Source: an uncultured Clostridia bacterium
Lineage (GTDB): Bacteria; Bacillota; Clostridia; TANB77; CAG-508
Reading direction: 5' to 3'
Assembly: GCA_949927455.1 (NCBI GenBank)
Contig: CATLEX010000003.1
Span: 1-54,704, forward strand
DNA: 54,704 nucleotides
The first letter of the stretch is position 1. Every line of letters begins with the position of its first letter. The notes below the pieces were generated by a model. It did no database searches. It was not told where the DNA came from and saw nothing but the letters and a program-made list of their open reading frames with translations. This document shows positions 9,557 through 19,607 of this stretch, in pieces. Made by a program: the position numbers and the translations under genes.

Positions 9557-11155
9557 TTGAAAATTGATACAATAAAAATAAATGGTTTTGGAAAATTAAC
9601 GGACCAAGAAATTGAATTAAAAGATGGAATTAATCTTGTTTATGGAGAAAATGAAACAGGAAAATCGACTATTTTAAAATGTATTCAAGCGATGTTCTTT
9701 GGATTATCAAAATTGAAAAATGGCAAAAATATTTCGGATTTTGATCAATATAAACCATGGAGAAATTCTGAATTTTCTGCAAAAATGAAATATACTTTAG
9801 ATAATGATGAAACATATGAGATTTTTCGAGATTTTAAAAAGAAAAATCCAATCATTTATAATCAATTTCAAGAGGATATTTCAAAGAATTTTAAGCAGGA
9901 TAAATCCAAAGGAATTCGCATTTTGGAAGAACAAATTGGTATTGATGAAACAACTTTTAAGAATACAGCAATGATTGGGCAGCAGGAAATTAAACTGCAA
10001 AGGGCAGATACGAATATTATGATTCAAAAAATTAGTAATTTGGTATCTACTGGAGATGACAATATTTCGTTTAAGAAATCAATAGAGAAATTAAGTAAAA
10101 TGCAGAATGATAATATTGGCACTGAAAGAACAAGACAAAAACCAATCAATATTGTGAATGAAAAAATTAGACAGTTGTTAGAACAAAAAAGAAACTTGAG
10201 TTTTTATAAACAAACTCAAATCCAACAGGAGCAGGAAAAAGAAAATTTAAAAAATAGATTAAATCAATTATTTCAGAAAAAAACAAATTTAAAAGAAAAT
10301 CAAGAAAGTTCTGAAAATACTAAAATTGAAAATACAAAGAAAAAAATAAATATTACAATATGCTTATTCATATTTTTTATTATAGTAGCATTTATTTTAT
10401 TTAGTATAGTGAAAAATATTGTAGTAAATGTAATAGCAGTTATTCCAATTATTATTAGTGGGATTTTTATAAAAAGGAAATCTGATTTGCAGATGGAAGC
10501 ACTTAAAAATACTAATCAGAGAATTTCTCAAAATTATGAAGTTGAGCAAGAAAAGATTCAAAATGAAATAAATCAAACAAATGCTCAGTTACATATTTTA
10601 GAAATTGAAAAAAACAATATTGATGAGAAATTGGAAGAATTGGCAAGAATTGAAGAAAAGCTCGAAGAACAAAATGCAATCAAAGAAGAACTTATGTCAT
10701 TGGACATTTCTTTTGAAATTGCTAAAGAAGCTTTGGAAAATGCGTACGAGAAAATTAAGCATAACATTAGTCCCAAATTTGAGCAAAATTTATGTGAAAT
10801 TATTTCTAATATTACCAATGCAAAATATGAAAATGTAAAAGTAAATGATGAAGTAGGGCTTTTGGTGGAAATTGAAAATGGTGAGTATATGCCAGCTGAA
10901 AGATTAAGTATTGGAACAATTGACGAAATGTATTTGTCTTTGAGGTTAAGTACACTTGGTGAAATTTCACAGGAAAATCTGCCTATTATTTTGGACGAGA
11001 CTTTTGCTTATTTTGACAATCATCGTTTAAAAAATATTTTGCACTATTTGCAAGATAAAAAGTATAATCATCAAATTATTATTTTTACTTGTTCAAATCG
11101 AGAAGAGGAAATTTTGAAGCAATTAAAAATAGAATATCATCAAGTTGTTCTTTAA
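9557..11155 (+). CDS. YhaN/SbcC-like AAA ATPase with coiled coil and internal TM hairpin
   Basis: TTG start after gaggtg RBS; Walker A GENETGKST, TMs in the coiled coil, C-terminal LSIGTIDEMYLSLRLS...LPIILDETFAYFD. Confidence 0.87.
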   Translation: MKIDTIKINGFGKLTDQEIELKDGINLVYGENETGKSTILKCIQAMFFGLSKLKNGKNISDFDQYKPWRNSEFSAKMKYTLDNDETYEIFRDFKKKNPIIYNQFQEDISKNFKQDKSKGIRILEEQIGIDETTFKNTAMIGQQEIKLQRADTNIMIQKISNLVSTGDDNISFKKSIEKLSKMQNDNIGTERTRQKPINIVNEKIRQLLEQKRNLSFYKQTQIQQEQEKENLKNRLNQLFQKKTNLKENQESSENTKIENTKKKINITICLFIFFIIVAFILFSIVKNIVVNVIAVIPIIISGIFIKRKSDLQMEALKNTNQRISQNYEVEQEKIQNEINQTNAQLHILEIEKNNIDEKLEELARIEEKLEEQNAIKEELMSLDISFEIAKEALENAYEKIKHNISPKFEQNLCEIISNITNAKYENVKVNDEVGLLVEIENGEYMPAERLSIGTIDEMYLSLRLSTLGEISQENLPIILDETFAYFDNHRLKNILHYLQDKKYNHQIIIFTCSNREEEILKQLKIEYHQVVL

Positions 11156-11180
11156 AATAAAATGAGTGATGTTTTTGATT

Positions 11181-11942
11181 TTACTCATAACTTTCAATAT
11201 ACAAAGCTTTTGCAATATAAGGAGCAACCTCTTTGATAGGATACCAGCCAGAGCTTTTACTGTCTTTTTTTCCACCATTTGGATTAGAAATATAAACTTT
11301 TTCGTTGTTATCAGTAGCAAGTAAAACCATGTAGTGAGACTTTTCAGTCCAACGGTTTTCGTGGGGTTGATTCCAAACACAAATTAAAATTGGACGGTTT
11401 GTTTGTAAGTGTTTTATCATTTCCTTTTCTGATAAATGTACATTATCAAAGTAAAAATCTGAATTTTTAATACCAAAACTTTTAGATAGTTCACTTGAAA
11501 TTTGTTCAGCTTTGAGCACAGGCTGATATTTCTTTCTTAAATCTTCTGGAGAAAAATTTTTTTTATAACCACTTAAAATAATAGAAAGTGCCGTAATTCC
11601 ACAGCCATTTTCTTCCATAGTTCCACCCCAATAAGAATGCTCACTCCAAGAGGCAATTCCATTTTGCTTATATTCAATATAAGTTTTTAAACGATTTTTT
11701 TCAGTAGTAAAAGTTGTAAAATAGCCATCTTGATTTGTATATTCTTTTTGCCCAACTCCACTATAATTTTCATTTTTTTCTTCTGCCATTGTTTTGTAGG
11801 ATTGTTCCAAATTAGAAATATATCTTGTAAAAATCGAGTGATAATTCATATAAAGCCAAAATAAAAATCCTACAATAAATAATAAAATAATTTTTTTATG
11901 TTTTAATTTCTTTCTTTTTTTTCTCATTAATTTACCTCCCAA
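11181..11942 (-). CDS. C39-like cysteine peptidase domain protein, membrane anchored
   Basis: N-terminal TM; ENGCGITALSIILSGY, HYMVLLATDNNEKVYISNPNGG. Confidence 0.8.
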   Translation of the reverse strand: MGGKLMRKKRKKLKHKKIILLFIVGFLFWLYMNYHSIFTRYISNLEQSYKTMAEEKNENYSGVGQKEYTNQDGYFTTFTTEKNRLKTYIEYKQNGIASWSEHSYWGGTMEENGCGITALSIILSGYKKNFSPEDLRKKYQPVLKAEQISSELSKSFGIKNSDFYFDNVHLSEKEMIKHLQTNRPILICVWNQPHENRWTEKSHYMVLLATDNNEKVYISNPNGGKKDSKSSGWYPIKEVAPYIAKALYIESYE

Positions 11943-12074
11943 TTTTAATAATACAAAAAAATAGAAAATATTGTTTTAAGAAAAAATGAATAAAATCTTA
12001 ATTTTTTCTTACAATTTTTAAAAAGTACCAAAAAATGTGTTAGCCTATGTTATAATAAAAAAGGGAGAAAAATA

Positions 12075-12758
12075 ATGAAAATTTTAGTAGTTGATGATGA
12101 AAAAGAAATTGCAGATTTAGTAGAGTTGTACTTAAAAAATGAGAATTATGAAGTATATAAATTTTATACAGCAAAAGAGGCAATTGCTTGTATTAATACA
12201 ACCGAATTGGATATGGCCATTTTAGATATTATGATTTCTGGAAAAAGTGGATTTGAAATTTGTCAATTTATTCGTGACAAAAACTTGCATTTCCCAGTCA
12301 TTATGCTAACTGCAAAAATTGCTGACCAAGATAAAATTATGGGGTTAACATTAGGTGCAGATGACTATATAACAAAGCCATTTAATCCATTAGAATTAGT
12401 GGCGCGTGTGAAATCTCAATTTAGAAGATATACCCAATATAACGAAAAAAATCAGGAAAATAATATTGATATAAATGGTTTAGAAATAAGCAAAGAAAAA
12501 CATCAATGTTTTTTATATGGCAAGGAAATTGAACTTACCCCTTTGGAGTTTGATATTTTATTATATTTAGTAAACAAAAAAGGAACAGTAGTAAGTTCGG
12601 AAGAATTGTTTGAAAAAGTATGGAAAGAAAAATATTTTGAAAGCAATAACACAGTTATGGTGCATATTCGAAGAATTCGTGAAAAACTAAAAGAAGATAC
12701 ACGAAATCCAAAATTTATTAAAACTGTGTGGGGAGTGGGGTATAAAATTGAAGGATAA
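12075..12758 (+). CDS. OmpR-family response regulator (VanR-like)
   Basis: Receiver ILVVDDEKEIADLVELYL, AILDIMISGKSG, winged helix VMVHIRRIREKL...KTVWGVGYKIEG. Confidence 0.93.
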   Translation: MKILVVDDEKEIADLVELYLKNENYEVYKFYTAKEAIACINTTELDMAILDIMISGKSGFEICQFIRDKNLHFPVIMLTAKIADQDKIMGLTLGADDYITKPFNPLELVARVKSQFRRYTQYNEKNQENNIDINGLEISKEKHQCFLYGKEIELTPLEFDILLYLVNKKGTVVSSEELFEKVWKEKYFESNNTVMVHIRRIREKLKEDTRNPKFIKTVWGVGYKIEG

Positions 12759-13830
12759 AGAATTTATAAAACTAAAAAATGGAATTGCAATAAAATCAGT
12801 TGTTCGAATTATCATATATAGTTTATTTGTGATTTTGATATTTGCAATTTTAATAGATGGAGTTTATAATGATAAATTAGCTAATCATTTATCACAAATG
12901 GATCGAGCAACATATTTGTGGTGTGTTCGAAATAAAACATTGTTAATGGGAATGTTTTTTTTAGTAATTTTTACAATAGTTTCATTTATTATTATTCGTA
13001 ATTCCAATCATCACTTTGCTGAAATGATAATGGCAATGGATCAAATCTTAAAAGAGCCAGAAAAAGAAGTCAAACTTTCTAATGATTTGGTAATTTTAGA
13101 AAGTAGATTAAATAATATTCGTGTTGATTTGGTGGCAAATCAACATAGAGCAAAAGAAGCGGAAAATAAGAAAAATGATTTGATTATGTATATGGCACAT
13201 GATTTGAAAACACCACTTACTTCTGTAATTGGTTATTTGACACTTTTAACAGAAGAGCAAGAAATTTCAAAAGAATTGCAAGCCAAATATACAAAAATTG
13301 CGCTAGATAAATCGCTTCGTTTGGAAGAACTAACCAATCAATTTTTTGAAATTACACGTTATAATTTGCAAAATGTACCAATCAATAAGACTAGAATTGA
13401 TGTATCATTTTTGATCGATCAATTGGTAGATGAATGCTATCCAATGATGCAGCCACGTGGTTTGGAATGTATTGTTGAAAAACCTGAACACATATATTAT
13501 ATGGGAGATGGTGATAAGTTGGCCCGTGCTTTTGGGAACTTGCTTAAAAATGCTATTTATTATAGTTACGAAAATACACAAATTAAAATAGAAGCAAAGC
13601 AATTAGAAGAAAAAATAAAATTGATAATTAAAAATAAAGGAGATAAAATTCCAGAATATAAATTAGAAAAATTATTTGAAAAGTTTTATCGAGCAGATGA
13701 ATCAAGAACTAGTGGTACAGGAGGAACTGGTTTAGGACTTGCTATTACAAAAGAAATGATTGAATTACATGGTGGAGATATTTCTGTCAAAAATGAAGAC
13801 GAGTGGATTGAGTTTTGTGTGGAATTATAG
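12748..13830 (+). CDS. Sensor histidine kinase (VanS-like)
   Basis: Two TMs, H-box MYMAHDLKTPLTSVIGYLTLL, N-box NLLKNAIYYS, G-box GTGGTGLGLAITKEMIELHGG. Confidence 0.92.
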   Translation: MKDKEFIKLKNGIAIKSVVRIIIYSLFVILIFAILIDGVYNDKLANHLSQMDRATYLWCVRNKTLLMGMFFLVIFTIVSFIIIRNSNHHFAEMIMAMDQILKEPEKEVKLSNDLVILESRLNNIRVDLVANQHRAKEAENKKNDLIMYMAHDLKTPLTSVIGYLTLLTEEQEISKELQAKYTKIALDKSLRLEELTNQFFEITRYNLQNVPINKTRIDVSFLIDQLVDECYPMMQPRGLECIVEKPEHIYYMGDGDKLARAFGNLLKNAIYYSYENTQIKIEAKQLEEKIKLIIKNKGDKIPEYKLEKLFEKFYRADESRTSGTGGTGLGLAITKEMIELHGGDISVKNEDEWIEFCVEL

Positions 13831-13977
13831 AGTGTTGTTTTATCAGTAATAAATAGCTTATTTTTAGGGATTTTTTTATAAATGTTAATTTCAGTTGACA
13901 AATTTCCAAGTCTAATTGGTAGAGTGCAACTGTGAAAAATGGTATAATTTTTACAAGAAACAAGGAAGGAGTTTTTT

Positions 13978-14634
13978 ATGAATATTGGAGAAAAATTATT
14001 TGAACTTAGAAAAGAAAAAAATTTGTCACAAGAAGAAGTGGCAGAACGTTTGAATGTATCAAGGCAAACTGTTTCAAAATGGGAAACTAATCAAAGTACG
14101 CCAGATTTTGATAAAATTATACCATTGTGTGAATTGTTTGGAATTGGTGCAGAGGAATTATTAACAGGAAAAAAGCCAGAGGAACAAAATAGAGAAAATG
14201 AAATACCAAAAGAGGAAAACAGAATTCCAACCAGAGAGGAAATTCGAAGTAAATCAGCAAAAGTGGTTAGTTCATCTGTTTTAATTTATATTTTAGCAAT
14301 TGCTTTTTTTATTGTAGCAGTAGCTGTTTTGTGCTTAGACCCTGTGATTGTAACAGCAATTTTTCTAGGTGTTGTTGGAGTTGCAACAGCAAGGATTATT
14401 CGTCATTATATGTCAATTCCAAAGTTTGAGAAAACAAGCAAAGAAATTAAAGAAACTGAAATTATGAAACAAATGAATGGAATTGTTGGTGCAATTTGTT
14501 TTATACTTTATTTTTTGATTAGTTTTACGACAATGGCGTGGCATGTTACATGGATAATTTTTATTATTGATGCACTAATTTGTCAGATTATACGATTATT
14601 TTTTATGTTAAAGGAGGAAAAAATAAATGAGTAA
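13978..14634 (+). CDS. XRE-family transcriptional regulator with C-terminal TM region
   Basis: NIGEKLFELRKEKNLSQEEVAERLNVSRQTVSKWETNQSTPDFDKI; C-terminal TMs. Confidence 0.9.
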   Translation: MNIGEKLFELRKEKNLSQEEVAERLNVSRQTVSKWETNQSTPDFDKIIPLCELFGIGAEELLTGKKPEEQNRENEIPKEENRIPTREEIRSKSAKVVSSSVLIYILAIAFFIVAVAVLCLDPVIVTAIFLGVVGVATARIIRHYMSIPKFEKTSKEIKETEIMKQMNGIVGAICFILYFLISFTTMAWHVTWIIFIIDALICQIIRLFFMLKEEKINE

Positions 14635-15418
14635 TAGAGGATTAATTATTGCATTAATTATTTTGCTGATAATTATCATTATTTTATTAATTGCTTTTTT
14701 GGGATTATCTTTGAATGGAAAAATTGGATTACAAAGATGGAATGCTAAAAAAAGTAGTCAAGTAATTTTTGATAATGCTTATGAAGTATCGCAAGTGGAA
14801 CACTTAGAAATCCTTTCAACAGCAGGAGATATTGAATTTAAAGAAAGTACAGATGAAAAAGTTAGAGTGGTGGTTTATGGAGAAGAAGAGCAAGAATTGA
14901 AAGTGGATTTGAATGGGAATAGGTTGAAAGTAGATTATTCGCAATATAAGAATAAAAAGATTTTTTGGGGATTTCATTTTTACATAAACGATATTGTGAT
15001 TTATTTGCCAAAAGATTATGCAAATGAAATTTCTGTTAAAGCTAATTATGGAGACATTAGAGCAATTGATTTGGAGAATGCAAGCATGAATATTAAGGAA
15101 GATTGCGGAGATGTGGTTTTAGGAAAAGTAAAAGATGTTTTTGTGAAAAATCATTATGGTGATGTAAAGATAGAAGCGGTTGAAAATAAAGTAGAAGTCA
15201 CATCAGATTGTGGAGATGTGAAAATAGGTTCACTTAATATTATAGAAAATTCGTCGATTGAAAATAGTTTAGGTGATATTAAAATTGGGCAAACAAATGA
15301 AATTTATATAGAAGCAAAAACGGATTTGGGAGACGTAAAGATTAATCGTAATAATCGATATGCAGAGGTTGTACTCAAAATTAAAAATAGCTGTGGAGAT
15401 ATAAAAATAGAGAATTAA
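14627..15418 (+). CDS. DUF4097-like beta-helical membrane-anchored protein
   Basis: N-terminal TM; repeated GDI/GDV strands ([43 protein letters not shown]). Confidence 0.75.
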   Translation: MSNRGLIIALIILLIIIIILLIAFLGLSLNGKIGLQRWNAKKSSQVIFDNAYEVSQVEHLEILSTAGDIEFKESTDEKVRVVVYGEEEQELKVDLNGNRLKVDYSQYKNKKIFWGFHFYINDIVIYLPKDYANEISVKANYGDIRAIDLENASMNIKEDCGDVVLGKVKDVFVKNHYGDVKIEAVENKVEVTSDCGDVKIGSLNIIENSSIENSLGDIKIGQTNEIYIEAKTDLGDVKINRNNRYAEVVLKIKNSCGDIKIEN

Positions 15419-15419
15419 G

Positions 15420-15456
15420 GTATTGGGGAATTTTTTGTTTCCCCAATTTTTTGAAT
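15420..15456 (+). terminator. Rho-independent terminator
   Basis: attggggaaattttttgtttccccaattttttg hairpin plus T-tract. Confidence 0.85.
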
Positions 15457-15528
15457 TATTTTTTACATCATATTGGCAAAACAGAAAATATGTGTTATAA
15501 TATGGCATATAACGAAAGGAATGAGAGT

Positions 15529-16587
15529 ATGTTTCAAAAATTAGAAGACGTAGAAAAAAGATATGAGGAATTAAATCGCTTAATTAGTGATTCTGAAGTT
15601 ATTGCTAATCAAACAGAGTGGCAAAAGTTAATGAAAGAACATGGAAGCATGCAAGATGTTGTGGAGAAGTATAGAGAATATAAATGTGTAAAGAAACAGA
15701 TGGAAGATGCGAAGGAAATGCTAAATGACCCAGAACTAAAGGAACTTGCGAGTGCAGATTTTGAAGAAGCAAAAGCAAAAATTCCTCAAATTGAAGAAGA
15801 ATTGAAGTTTTTGTTAATTCCCAAAGACCCAAATGATGATAGCAATGTTATTTGTGAAATTCGTTCTGGTGCGGGTGGAGAAGAAGCAGCTTTATTTGCT
15901 GCCACTTTGTTTCGTATGTATTCAATGTATGCGGAAAGAAAACATTGGAAGTTGGATATTGTAAATGAAAATGCGACAGAACTTGGCGGTTACAAAGAAG
16001 TCACTTTTATGATTACAGGAAAAGGAGCTTATAGCCGTTTTAAATTTGAAAGTGGTGTGCACCGTGTGCAACGTGTTCCAGATACAGAAAGTAGTGGACG
16101 TATTCATACATCAACTGCAACAGTTGCAGTTTTGCCAGAAGTAGAAGATGTAGAAGTAGAATTAAATCCAGCAGATATTAAGATGGAAGTTTTTAGAGCG
16201 TCTGGGGCAGGTGGACAGCATATTAATAAAACATCTTCAGCAGTTCGCTTAATTCATGAACCAAGTGGTATTGTAGTGGAATGCCAAACGCAACGTTCAC
16301 AAGTGCAAAATAGAGAATATGCAATGAAAATGTTGCGTTCAAGGTTGTATGAAATAGAGAAAGAAAAGCAAGATTCAGCAGTTGCCAATGAGCGAAAAAG
16401 TCAGGTTGGTTCAGGTGATAGAAGTGAAAAAATACGAACTTATAATTATCCACAAGGGCGTATTACTGACCACAGAATTGGTATGAGTATTTTCCAATTT
16501 GAGAATTTTTTAAATGGGGATTTAGATGAATTAATTGATAATTTGATTGCAACAGACCGAGCAGAAAAATTAAAAGGAGAAGAATAA
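15529..16587 (+). CDS. prfA: Peptide chain release factor 1
   Basis: [50 protein letters not shown] at 15529 ([15 protein letters not shown]). Confidence 0.97.
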   Translation: MFQKLEDVEKRYEELNRLISDSEVIANQTEWQKLMKEHGSMQDVVEKYREYKCVKKQMEDAKEMLNDPELKELASADFEEAKAKIPQIEEELKFLLIPKDPNDDSNVICEIRSGAGGEEAALFAATLFRMYSMYAERKHWKLDIVNENATELGGYKEVTFMITGKGAYSRFKFESGVHRVQRVPDTESSGRIHTSTATVAVLPEVEDVEVELNPADIKMEVFRASGAGGQHINKTSSAVRLIHEPSGIVVECQTQRSQVQNREYAMKMLRSRLYEIEKEKQDSAVANERKSQVGSGDRSEKIRTYNYPQGRITDHRIGMSIFQFENFLNGDLDELIDNLIATDRAEKLKGEE

Positions 16588-16592
16588 AAGAG

Positions 16593-16619
16593 AAGGCAGA
16601 ATTAAATTCTGCCTTTTTA
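16593..16619. terminator. Rho-independent terminator (shared by convergent prfA and mecA)
   Basis: aaggcagaattaaattctgcctttttat. Confidence 0.85.
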
Positions 16620-17192
16620 TGATGTTGTATGTAATAACATTCCGTATTCTCTTATTTTATTTAAAATTAAATCTGAATCTGATACAGATATTGCAAATTC
16701 GCTAATGGCGTTAGAAATTGCAGAAAGATATGGCTCATCAATATTTTGTAAAACAAAGAAAAAGTAGTCTTCATATTTATATAATGCGTTTGAGGTAGAT
16801 AGCTTATCTACTAAGTTTGGCATAGAAGTTGATAAAAAGTTTTCAAAATTACAAAAATCATCAAAATTTGAAAATTTGTAGATTAATTTTTTGGTATTTT
16901 GTGTTTGTTTTCTGCGAACTTGTACTCTGGTAGATTTTAGCGCTTCTTTTTCAATTCGAGTAACAGTAATGATAAAATTGCCATTGCTTAGCGCAAGGGC
17001 TTCGATGCAAAGTTTGTAATTGTCTGTGATGAAGCCAATTTCTCGTTCTGCTTCATCTAACATGCTTAAAAATAAACTTTGACTTTCTAGTGAATTAGAC
17101 ATAAAAGAGTGTACATCAACATTGTTTTCTTGTAAGTAAGAATGATTAAATGTAATTCTGATTTTGTTTTCATTAATTTTTTCTATTTTCAT
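16617..17192 (-). CDS. mecA: Adaptor protein MecA-like
   Basis: MKIEKINENKIRITFNHSYLQENNVDVHSFM...; C-terminal YKFSNFDDFCNFENFL and YEDYFFFVLQN. Confidence 0.8.
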   Translation of the reverse strand: MKIEKINENKIRITFNHSYLQENNVDVHSFMSNSLESQSLFLSMLDEAEREIGFITDNYKLCIEALALSNGNFIITVTRIEKEALKSTRVQVRRKQTQNTKKLIYKFSNFDDFCNFENFLSTSMPNLVDKLSTSNALYKYEDYFFFVLQNIDEPYLSAISNAISEFAISVSDSDLILNKIREYGMLLHTTS

Positions 17193-17492
17193 AAGCTAAG
17201 CCTCCTAAAATATAACCGAAAGGTTTTCAATAATTTAATTATACTACTTCTACTTAAAAAGTAAATGAAAATTTTTGCCATAACTTTAACGGCTATTTAT
17301 AAGAAGTTAATATTTATTCGTGTAAATATTAACAATTAGGCTGTTTACTAAGCAAAGCTTTAACGGCCTTAATTAATTATATTAAGAAATATTTAAAAAT
17401 GTACTAAAATCACTTGAAAAAAACAGATTATCGCGATATAATAGATAAGATTAATTCATATTGGGGGATTTAAGTGAACAGAAAGGACGAAT

Positions 17493-18182
17493 ATGACAGA
17501 AAAAATGAAAGCTTTACCCAGTTTAGAAAGACCGTATGAAAAGCTTATGGCGTATGGTGAGGATACACTTAGCAATAGTGAATTATTAGCCATTATTATA
17601 AAAACAGGAACCAAGAATAAAACAGCTTTAGATTTAGCAAGACAAGTGATTGAGTTGGGTTCAAAAGAAGATATTAATGATTTAAGATTTTTGCAAGAAA
17701 TCTCTATGAATGAACTAATGAAAATAAATGGAATTGGTAGGGTAAAAGCAATTGAGTTGAAGGCTTTAGGAGAAATTACAAAGAGAATGTCAAGACCAAT
17801 TAATATGAATAAAGTAGTCATAAAAACGAAAAAAGATGTTGCGAATTTGCTGATGTCAGAAATGAGATTTGAGAAAAAAGAGATTTTGAAGTTGATTATG
17901 TTAAATAATCAAAATATTGTGCAAAAGATATTAAATATTGCAACAGGAAAAGATAGTATGCTTATTTTTGATGCCAAGCAAATATTGGCAGAACCAATTA
18001 AGCAACAAATACCAAAGATTATTTTAGTACATAATCATCCAAGTGGTGATTCTACACCGAGTAAACAAGATTTAGAAGCAACACAAAAGATAAATTTATG
18101 TGCCAATTTGATGGGAATTCAATTATTAGACCATATTGTGATAGGCGATGGAGAGTATCATAGCGCTATGGGAGGTACATAA
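17493..18182 (+). CDS. radC: RadC family JAB-domain protein
   Basis: LPSLERPYEKLMAYGEDTLSNSELLAIIIKTG, HxH motif VHNHPSGDSTPSKQDLEAT, LLDHIVIGDGEYHS. Confidence 0.95.
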   Translation: MTEKMKALPSLERPYEKLMAYGEDTLSNSELLAIIIKTGTKNKTALDLARQVIELGSKEDINDLRFLQEISMNELMKINGIGRVKAIELKALGEITKRMSRPINMNKVVIKTKKDVANLLMSEMRFEKKEILKLIMLNNQNIVQKILNIATGKDSMLIFDAKQILAEPIKQQIPKIILVHNHPSGDSTPSKQDLEATQKINLCANLMGIQLLDHIVIGDGEYHSAMGGT

Positions 18183-18210
18183 AGGTTGCTATGCTGAAAG
18201 GAGAATGTAA

Positions 18211-19026
18211 ATGAATAGAAATAAACAATCAAATATATTAGGAGGAGTTATTACTTTAATTATATTGATTTTGTTGATTTTTCTTTCGAACATGAAACTG
18301 AATAAATTATCATTTTTAGAAGGAATTGTAAATTCAGTTGTAGCACCAGTGCAAAGAGTAGTGACTGATTTGGCAAATAAAATTCAAGGAAATTCGGCAT
18401 ATTTTGCGGACATTCAAAGTTTGCAAACAGAAAATGAGCAGTTACGTAAACGCAATAGTGAGTTAGAAACTCAGCTAAGAGAATTAGAAGGGATTAAAGC
18501 AGATAATGCAACACTTCAAGAATATATGAATTTAACACAAAAATATGCTGATTATAACACAATTCCAGCCTATGTAATTAATCGAGATGTGAGCAATTTT
18601 AGTAGTGATTTGGTAATTAATGTTGGCGAAAATGATGGTGTAGCTGTTAATATGACAGTAATTGCGGATAAAGGTTTGGTAGGACATATTATATCAACAA
18701 CGCCAACAACTGCGAAAGTGCAAGTGATTGTAGATGCAGCAAGTACAGTAAGTTGTAATATTAGTACAACAGAAGAAAGTATTATTTGTAAAGGAACATT
18801 GGAAAACAGTCAAATATTAAGAGCTTCATACATTCCAACAGGAGCTGAATTAATTCAAGGAGATAATGTATATACATCAGGTTTGGGAGAGATATTCAGA
18901 AAAGGAATTTTGATTGGTACAATTGAAGAAATTATTACAACAAGAAATGTAACAGATCGTTATGCTACTATCAAACCTGCAGTTGACTTTTCGACAGTGG
19001 ATACTGTATTGGTAATTAATAATTAA
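18211..19026 (+). CDS. mreC: Rod shape-determining protein MreC
   Basis: TM plus coiled coil, VINVGENDGVAVNMTVIADKGLVGHI. Confidence 0.93.
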   Translation: MNRNKQSNILGGVITLIILILLIFLSNMKLNKLSFLEGIVNSVVAPVQRVVTDLANKIQGNSAYFADIQSLQTENEQLRKRNSELETQLRELEGIKADNATLQEYMNLTQKYADYNTIPAYVINRDVSNFSSDLVINVGENDGVAVNMTVIADKGLVGHIISTTPTTAKVQVIVDAASTVSCNISTTEESIICKGTLENSQILRASYIPTGAELIQGDNVYTSGLGEIFRKGILIGTIEEIITTRNVTDRYATIKPAVDFSTVDTVLVINN

Positions 19027-19050
19027 TTTAGAAAGGAAGCTATTTTAAGT

Positions 19051-19584
19051 ATGAAGAAAACATCAAAAATCATACTACTAATGGTTATATATTTAGTTGT
19101 CTTTTTCTTGCAAGCAAATATATTCCAAAGTTTTACAATAGCAGGAGTAATGCCAAATTTGTTTGTGATATATATTTTGTTTATAGGACTATTTGCCAAT
19201 GTAACAACAAGTGTTTTATTTGGTGTGATTGGTGGATTAATTGTTGATTTAGCGTATAGTAAAACAATTGGAATAACTGCCTTAATGATGTGCACAATAG
19301 GTTATTTGGGAGCTTATTTTGACCGAAATTTTTCGAAAGAAAATAAAATTACCATTATTTTAATGGTAGCAATTTCTACGATTATTTTTGAAATTGGTTA
19401 TTACGGAATGAACTCAATTATATTAGGATTTGAAACAGAAATTTTATATTTTGTAAAAATTTTGGCAATCGAAGTACTGTACAATATATTATTAACAATT
19501 TTGCTTTATCCAAGTATTCAAAAAGTTGGTTATAGTATTGACCGTACCTTTAAAAAGACTAATATTTTAACACGTTATTTTTAA
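19051..19584 (+). CDS. mreD: Rod shape-determining protein MreD
   Basis: Hydrophobic 177-aa protein between mreC and PBP2 genes. Confidence 0.85.
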   Translation: MKKTSKIILLMVIYLVVFFLQANIFQSFTIAGVMPNLFVIYILFIGLFANVTTSVLFGVIGGLIVDLAYSKTIGITALMMCTIGYLGAYFDRNFSKENKITIILMVAISTIIFEIGYYGMNSIILGFETEILYFVKILAIEVLYNILLTILLYPSIQKVGYSIDRTFKKTNILTRYF

Positions 19585-19607
19585 GGAAATTGTCGCATTG
19601 CTAGGAG

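Noticed and set aside
12075-13830. Vancomycin resistance locus
   Set aside because: Only a VanRS-like regulatory pair is present; no ligase, dehydrogenase or dipeptidase genes in the window.
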